This document shows positions 57,600 through 64,000 of a stretch of 64,000 bases of DNA, piece after piece (position 1 is the stretch's first letter; every line of letters starts with the position of its first letter). The notes under the pieces were generated by a model, which saw nothing but the letters and a program-made list of their open reading frames with translations, searched no databases and was not told the origin of the DNA. The translations under genes and the position numbers were made by a program. The DNA is from Imbricaverruca yamaguchii. Lineage: Eukaryota > Arthropoda > Thecostraca > Neoverrucidae. The stretch spans positions 310,001 through 374,000 of the forward strand of contig JAOTOL010001283.1 in NCBI GenBank assembly GCA_034440575.1. Reading direction: 5' to 3'.

Positions 57600-59545
57600 A
57601 TCAGCGCCCACGACATCAGGCCTACCTACTCCGGCGCAACACTTCTTTGTCCGGGATCTCCGGTTCACAAAGCCGTTCCTAGTGGACACTGGCACGCAGG
57701 TGAGCGTTCTTCCGCCATCTCTTCTCCCTTCCGGTGCTGTTGTCACCCCCGCTCCGAACCTGCACCTTACCGCGGCCAACGACACCCGCATCCAAGTGGC
57801 TGGCCACTACGCCTGTGAAGTACACCTGGACGACAGGCAAGCCCACTAATGGACGTTCCTGGTGGCCGACATCATCTACGCCCATTCTCGGCGCCGATTT
57901 TTTGGCCCATCATCATCTCCTCATCGACGTTCGGCACCAGCAACTGCGCACGGCCTACGGTGAAGTCGTAGCTTTCGGTTCACCAGCCTCAGTCTGCTCA
58001 CTGGGTTTACGTTGCATCGCTGCCCCGACGTCGTCGTACTCCCAGCTGCTTGCTGAGTACCCAAGCCTCACGCAGCCCAACACGCGGCAGATGCCGATGA
58101 CGCATCGCGTCACGCATCACATCGAAACTCGAGGGCCATCCTGCTTTGCCCGGCCGCGCCGCCTCGCCCCTGAACGCTTGACGATCGCGCGAGACGAGTT
58201 CGACAAGATGCTGAAGGCCGGAGTCGTCCGCCCATCAATAAGCTGCTGGTCCTCGCCTCTCCACATGGTGCCGAAGAAGGAAGCAGGAGCTTGGCGTCCC
58301 TGCGGTGACTACCGCGCACTGAACGCGCAGACAGTCCCCGACCGCTATCCTCTGCCGTTTCGTCAAGATTTCGCAGCCAACCTGCGCGGTTGCCGTCTGT
58401 TCAGCAAGCTAGACCTGGTAAGGGCGTACCACCACGTCCCCGTCGAACCCGCCGACATCGCGAAGACGGCAATCGCCACTCCGTTCGGCCTATACGAAGC
58501 TGTGCGCATGCCGTTCTGTCTGAAGAACGCCGCTCTGTCGTTCCAGCGCTTCATGGAAGAAGTGCTGCGCGGTCTCTCCCACAGCTTCGTCTATCTGGAC
58601 GACATCCTGGTGGCCAGCAAGACACCAGAGGACCACCTCAAACATCTGCGAGAGGTCTTTGAACGCCTCAAGCAGTACGGCCTGACTCTGCACTCCGACA
58701 GGTATGTCCTCGGTGCCTCGCGCCTCACCTTCCTGGGACACGACGTGTCAGCCGATGGCATCGCCCCGGTGCCGGATAAAGTTGTCGCTATCACGGAGTT
58801 CCGAAAGCCGACTTCCAAGAAGCAGCTACGCCGCTTCGTTGGAATGGTAGCATTCTACCGCCGGTTCCTCAGCAACGCTGCCGGCCTGTTGCAGCCACTG
58901 CACGACCTCCTGAGCACAAAGTGCACCAAACTCAGCACCGAAGCCCTCATCTGGACGAAGGACGCCACGGTAGCGTTCGCCGCCGTCAAGCGAGCACTGG
59001 CCCAGGCAGTACGACTGTCGTACCACACGCCGGGTGCCCCGCTCAGTCTGCAAGTTGACGCCTCAGACACTGGTGTCGGCGCCATCCTGCAGCAGCATGT
59101 CAGCGGCACTTGGCAGCCACTGGCGTTCTTCTCAAAAACTTTGAAGCCGGCCGAAACGAGGTACAGTACATTTGGCCGAGAACTTCTAGCCGTGTACCTG
59201 GCCCTCCGCCACTTCCGACACACAGTCGAAGGGCGAGATTTCACGGTCTTTACAGACCATAAGCCGCTCGTGCACGCCGTCGACGCTGGTTCCGGCCACC
59301 ATTCACCGCGTGAAACGAGGCAGCTGGATTACATCGGCCAGTTCACCACGGATGTCCGGCACATGCCAGGCAAGGACAACACCGTGGCCGACGCCTTGTC
59401 TCGGACGGTTGCGATGCTGCGACTACCTCAGCCACCACTTCACGACTTCGACGCTCTTGCGGCCGCACAACAAGAAGCCGAAGACCTGCAGTCGTTCCTG
59501 TCGCAAGAGCACTCGCTCAAACTGAGCGATGTTCTCGCTACCTAG
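57600..59545 (+). pseudogene. Gypsy pol: protease, reverse transcriptase, RNase H
   Basis: The protease active site [13 protein letters not shown] lies at 57676-57714 in one frame, with an internal TAA near 57847. The frame then shifts at about 57880 and resumes with [17 protein letters not shown]. From there a 550-codon frame runs to 59545. RT has [44 protein letters not shown] and the catalytic YLDDILVA (~58590). RNase H has [31 protein letters not shown] and [24 protein letters not shown] ends the tether. RT and RNase H residues look intact, and the protease is broken. Confidence 0.88.
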
Positions 59546-60686
59546 TGGCAACACGTTGCTGGTGGACTTCTCCACCGGATCGCCGCGCCCTCTGGTTCCA
59601 GGAAACCTACGCCGCCGTTATTTCCAACTTCCCCACGGCCTGTCTCATCCTGGTGTCCGTGGCACACAGCATCTCATCAGCCACCGGTTCGTCTGGCCGC
59701 AGATGAAGCGCGACATCAAAATCTGGACGCAAGCCTGTGTCAAGTGTCAACGCGCCAAGGTGGATCGACACACTAGAGCGCCAGTGCAGGCGTTCAAACC
59801 ACCGGAGGCCCGCTTCATGCACGTCCACATCGATCTGGTCGGACCGCTTCCATCCTCCAAAGGCTGCAGCTACCTGTTGACCTGCATCGACCGCTTCCCG
59901 CGCTGGGTGGAAGCGATCCAGATTCCAGATATACGATCGATCACAGTCGCCGGAGCATTTGTCTCCGGCTGGATCGCACGTTCCGGCGTGCCGGCGCAGA
60001 TCACAACGGACCGCGGCGCACAGTTCGAATCCGGCCTGTGGCAGCGCCTCTCTTCACTGCTCGGCTGTCAACGCCTGCGGACCACCAGCTACCATCCGCA
60101 AGCTAACGGCATGATCGAGCGCACGCACCGTCAGCTGAAGACAGTGCTCAGAGCCGCCGACGGCGCTACCTGCTGGACCGACCTGCTGCCCATGGTGCTA
60201 CTCGGCATCCGCTCGGCACTCAAGACAGACCTTGGATGCACCTCTGCCGAGCTGGCGTACGGCATGCCGCTACGTCTTCCCGGCGAGTTTTTCGAGACTC
60301 CGCCGACCACACCACCGCTCGACGTAACGTCATATGCGGAAAACCTCCGCCGGACAATGCGCCACCTCATGCCCGTTTCGCCAAGAGCCTCCACGGCACG
60401 TGTTTTCGTGCCACGGCCCCTCCAAAACTGCACGCACGTATTTGTGCGGCACGACGCCAAACGCGGTCCGCTCGAGTGCCCGTACGACGGCCCGTTTCGC
60501 GTCCACCACCGCACAGACAAGACCATCACCATCTTCCGCCGTGACAAGAAGCAAGTCGTCTCCATCGACCGGGTCAAACCCGCCATCCAAGACCTACCGC
60601 CTAGCGCCTCGCAGACCGCCACAACGCAGCACGGGCCGCCGGGAAACAGGGGAAACCTAACCCGCTCTCGTTTCCCCCGTTTTTAG
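59529..60686 (+). pseudogene. Gypsy integrase
   Basis: This frame is shifted relative to RT-RNase H. It opens with an HHCC zinc domain (HGLSHPGVRG ... CVKCQRAK). The DDE core has HIDLVGPLPSSKGCSYL, TTDRGAQFESGLW and NGMIERTHRQLK, giving a D-D-35-E spacing. A GPY/F module (GPLECPYDGPFRV) and VVSIDRVKPA lie in the C-terminal third. The frame ends at 60686 in RSRFPRF. All catalytic acidic residues are present, so only the frame breaks disable the polyprotein. No env gene follows. The polypurine tract and 3' LTR are missing because another element starts at once. Confidence 0.88.
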
Positions 60687-60717
60687 TTCGCAACTTTCAT
60701 CTTTATACATCTGACGC

Positions 60718-62318
60718 ATGTGTTTTATTCTCCAATGGAATTGTAAAGGGTTGAGAACCAGCCTCAACGACCTCCAAACCATTTTACATTTACGAGTACC
60801 ATTAGTAGTTTGTCTCCAAGAGACGAAGCTCCTGATGCACATTTTCACCTGAACAACTACTCTGTGTTACGTAGGGATGTTACTCTTCACACTGTAGCAC
60901 ATGGAGGAGTACTTATTGCTGTGCACAACTCTGTTCCCTTCCAGCAAGTATCTCTATCTTCAAATATACAATGTATGGCTGCCCGTATGAAATTAAATGG
61001 CCACGCCGTTACCATATGTAGCGTATATCTCCCGCCGGGCGAGAGGTTCCCACTTTCTGAGCTCTCCCATATGGTGGGGCAGCTTACTCCACCGGTAATG
61101 GTATGCGGGGATTTTAACGCCCACCACCCTCTTTGGGGCTCAGCCACCACGACGAGCCGTGGACGTGCAGCCGAATGTTTTGTTCGAGATTTTCCATTGT
61201 GTGTACTTAACACAGGAAGGCCAACCCATTTTACATTGCCAACTGGGCAGACCTCTGTGCTGGATCTTACCCTCTGCAGTCCAGAACTTGCACCTTTTTT
61301 AGAATGGTCCGTGGACGATGATCCACATAACAGTGACCATTTCCCTGTTTGGTCTTGTTTCATTAACAGAGTTGTTGTAAGCCGACGACCGTCGAAATGG
61401 ATATTTAACCGAGCCGATTGGGGTGCGTTCCAAGCAAGTCTTGAGAGTAGACTCGGAGACTATCCCAATGAATCCGGTGTCTCCGTGGAGGCATTCACGA
61501 CGGCAACCGTGGAGAGCGCTCAGCGATACATTCCTCGTTCTTCCGGAGCTTCAGTTCGAGTACCCGTTCCGTGGTCGTCGGAAAAGTGCCGAGAGGCGTT
61601 GCGTGCCAGGAAGAAAGCCTTTCGTACCTTTAATAGAAATAGTTGTATGGCAAATTTAATAGCTTTCCGCAAAGCACGAGCATTCGCTAGACGTACTATC
61701 GCCCAAGCGAAACGAGATTCATGGAAAGCTTACGTGAACACATTTAGTCGATCCACATCACTATCGTCTGTATGGTCCCGCATTAAACGCTTTTCTGGAA
61801 AGTATACTCCACTCCCACTTCCTACCCTACACATGGCCGGTCGAGATATCATTGACCCAGAAGAAGTAGCGGACGAGATGGGACGAGCTTTGTCAGCACG
61901 CTCGGAAGATACAAATAACGAGCAATTTCTGAGAAACAAGGATAGGTGCGAGGCACGTCCTCTCGATTTGTCCACCACAGATGTCCTCCAGTACAACGTA
62001 CCATTTTCCATTTCCGAATTAACCACAGCAATCAGCACGTTGAAGAGCGTGGCAGAGTGTTCCGACACTATGCATAATTACATTATAAAGCGCTTACCAG
62101 CTGCTGCTTTAGAAGCACTTTTGGAAGTCCTAAATGCAATGTGGGCATCGGGCACATTTCCACCTTCATGGCGGGAGGCAATTGTAGTGCCCATACGTAA
62201 ACAAAATAAATGTGGCACTGACCCGCTGCATTACCGTCCAATCTCACTGACTTGCTCCCTGTGTAAACTTTTCGAAAAAAATGGTGAATGTCTGATTGAT
62301 GTGGTTTCTAGAACATAA
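60718..62318 (+). pseudogene. LINE ORF2: endonuclease and start of RT
   Basis: The endonuclease begins MCFILQWNCKG, with CLQETKL. It shifts frame near 60835 and goes on with LNNYSVLRRDVTLHTVAHGG, CGDFNAHHPLWGS and NSDHFPVWS, so all the main APE-type motifs are present. The linker has SRSTSLSSVWSRIKRFSG, and RT opens with HYRPISLTCSLCKLFEK. The frame ends at 62318 after a shift in an A-run near 62277. The continuation FLEHNNLLTV-QSGFRKHRST in the next frame is the normal RT path. Confidence 0.85.
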
Positions 62319-63416
62319 CAATCTACTTACTGTCATACAGAGTGGGTTCCGTAAACACCGTAGCACAATTGACCACATTTTAACACTCGACTCAGTTGTG
62401 CGCTCTGGTTTCATGAAGCGCCACCACACAGCAGTAATATTTTTTTTACATTGACGGCGCATATGACACGGCATGGCGTCACGGTATCCTGATGAAGCTG
62501 CACAATATGGGAATCAGAGGTCCCATGGGTTTCTTCTTGTCAAATTTTCTGTCTTCCAGAACGTTTCGCGTTAGAATAGGAAACTCCCTATCTGGCACTT
62601 TTTCACATGTTAACGGAGTTCCGCAGGGGAGCGTACTGAGCGTTGCATTGTTTGATATGTCAATTAATGACGTGGGTACATCGCTGCCAACTTCCGTAGG
62701 GAGAGCACTTTTCGTGGACGATTTCGCCATATGGTCCTCTTCGCGCTCTGTGCATACGTGAGAGACAACTCCAGGTGGCTGTTCGGAAGGTGCAGGATTG
62801 GTGCAACATAACCGGTTTCGTAATGTCTACGTCGAAAACCACCGCTGTTCACTTCTGTCGCAAACGCTCTTGTACTGACCCCGTGATTATGCTCAATGGA
62901 CGCCATATACCATTCAAACCAGCTGCCAAGTTTCTGGGTGTGTGGATGGATCGCCGACTGACATACACCACTCATATAAACGATCTTGCACAAAAATGTG
63001 CAAAGCGACTACAGGCAATGCGTACAGTTTCTAGATGTTCGTATGGAGCAGATAGATCTATCTTGCTCCTTATGTATCGATCGCTCGTGCGTTCTAAAAT
63101 TGACTATGGTTGTTTTATTTATGACGGAGCGTGTGCCACATCCAAGCGTCACCTTGATGTGATCCACAATGTAGCTCTTCGCATCGCTACTGGAGCCTTT
63201 CGCACTTCACCGGCTGCTAGTGTAATGGTAGAGGTAGACGAGCCACCTCTTGCACTACGCCGTAAGTTATTGGGCGCGAGATACGCATGCAATGTTGCTC
63301 AAAGTCTGAACCATCCAGCCTATCGGTGGATATTCTCGAGGACATCAAATGCACGCCACATTACGGCGTGGATTACCGTTTTCCACTCGTATGTCCACGA
63401 TTCTTCGAGAATGTAA
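62319..63416 (+). pseudogene. LINE ORF2: RT palm and thumb
   Basis: RT motifs run on through broken frames: SGFRKHRSTIDHIL, then YIDGAYDTAWRHGILMKL (motif A, after a shift in a T-run near 62445), NGVPQGSVLSVALFDMSIND, and the catalytic box as FVDDFAIW, with Val where Ala is usual. The thumb has AAKFLGVWMDRRLTYTTHIN. Stops and shifts lie near 62460, 62760 and 63415. The Asp pair is kept, but the frame breaks disable it. Confidence 0.8.
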
Positions 63417-64000
63417 TATCCGGCCGCGTGCCATAGCACGTGAAATCACGCCGAGCACTCCCCCTTGGCATGTTTTCCCAGTGAAAACTGACATGACACT
63501 AACCTGCTCAAAGAAAGGGCAGGTAAACCCGGAGGAACTCCGAACGTTAGCATTGGAAAAAGTACACGAATATAACGACTTTTGGCGTATTTACACGGAC
63601 GGCTCAAAGTCCGTCTCTGGTGTCGGGTGTGCTTACGTAAGTCGACAAAGTGTTCGATCTTTTTGTTTACCGATGCAAACCTCGATTTTTACTGCCGAAC
63701 TGTATGCCATTCTACAAGCCCTCTATTTTATACAGAAAGACCGGTTCACAAAGTACGTGAATTTCACAGACTCTCTGAGCAGTCCCCAGGCACTGAACAT
63801 CTTTAACCAGGATAACCGACTTGTTCGAAGGATTGTGAAAGTAGTAAAATCCTTACATGACATCGGAATAATTTTAGTGTTCTGCTGGATTCCTAGCCAT
63901 GTAGGATTCGCCGGAAACGAAGCCGCTGACATAACCGCCAAGCACGCCATTAGCAAAGGCCGTGTGGTCCATCTACGGCTCCCTCCAAGATATATATACC
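63417..64000 (+). pseudogene. LINE ORF2: RNase H domain, open at the window edge
   Basis: The domain reads WRIYTDGSKSVSGVGCAYV, IFTAELYAILQAL, NFTDSLSSPQAL and CWIPSHVGFAGNEAADITAK. The acidic residues D, E, D and the late D are all present, unlike the I-like LINE at 22498, where one is Asn. After AAD-TAKHA the frame continues to the last base. Confidence 0.82.

Larger units (their letters stand above)
60718..64000 (+). mobile_element. Second RNase H-bearing LINE, cut by the window end
   Basis: ORF2 of an I/R1/LOA-type LINE begins at an ATG (60718) directly after the gypsy integrase. It contains endonuclease, RT and RNase H in order and continues past the window. There is no ORF1, so it is 5' truncated or starts at ORF2. 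Frameshifts occur near 60835, 62280, 62450 and 62760, and near 63410. The last codons visible lie just after the RNase H domain. Confidence 0.85.

Overview
This is animal nuclear DNA, most likely from an arthropod, and I lean towards a crustacean or another non-insect. The evidence is spliced genes with GT-AG introns, many short CCTAA/TTAGG-rich patches in AT-rich repeats, CR1- and I-like LINEs, a Ty3/gypsy element, tRNA-derived SINEs, and very heavy micro- and minisatellite content. A DHCR7-type sterol reductase argues against an insect, because insects are generally thought to lack sterol synthesis. I cannot name the species.

Host genes take up little of the window. (1) 445-5259, minus strand: three exons of Mediator subunit 6 (MED6). 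The first coding exon and the C-terminal exons were not found. (2) 14561-15243, plus strand: a GC-rich probable coding stretch of unknown family that ends at a strong splice donor. (3) 39178-40408, plus strand: almost the whole of a 7-dehydrocholesterol reductase (DHCR7) in one exon. (4) 40830-44103, minus strand: three exons of a GLIS/lame-duck type five-zinc-finger transcription factor, rebuilt with matching splice phases and convergent with DHCR7.

The rest is mobile and tandem DNA. A decayed CR1 LINE lies at 8714-10620. From 20352 to about 28480 there is a continuous chain: SINE, (GA)n-(TA)n-(GA)n, an 11-bp satellite, a truncated CR1 copy, and a near-complete I-like LINE with gag, endonuclease, RT and RNase H, all broken. 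A Mag-like Ty3/gypsy element runs from 56357 to about 60690 and is cut off by a second RNase H-bearing LINE that leaves the window. An unclassified element is present as two inverted copies (about 31890-35600 and 51740-55640) flanking DHCR7 and the GLIS gene. One copy carries a clean TTAA-flanked insertion, and the other copy shows the empty site.

The most notable pattern is tandem duplication starting at 5' splice sites. A MED6 intron and a GLIS intron each hold minisatellites whose first repeat unit is the real exon end plus its donor. A third intron begins with a 233-bp tandem duplication whose edge lies in the donor. A two-kilobase, very degenerate ~21-bp minisatellite (31890-33910) and a 2.8-kb graded minisatellite field (46380-49150) are the other large structures. 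I found no bacterial-type system, CRISPR array or rRNA.
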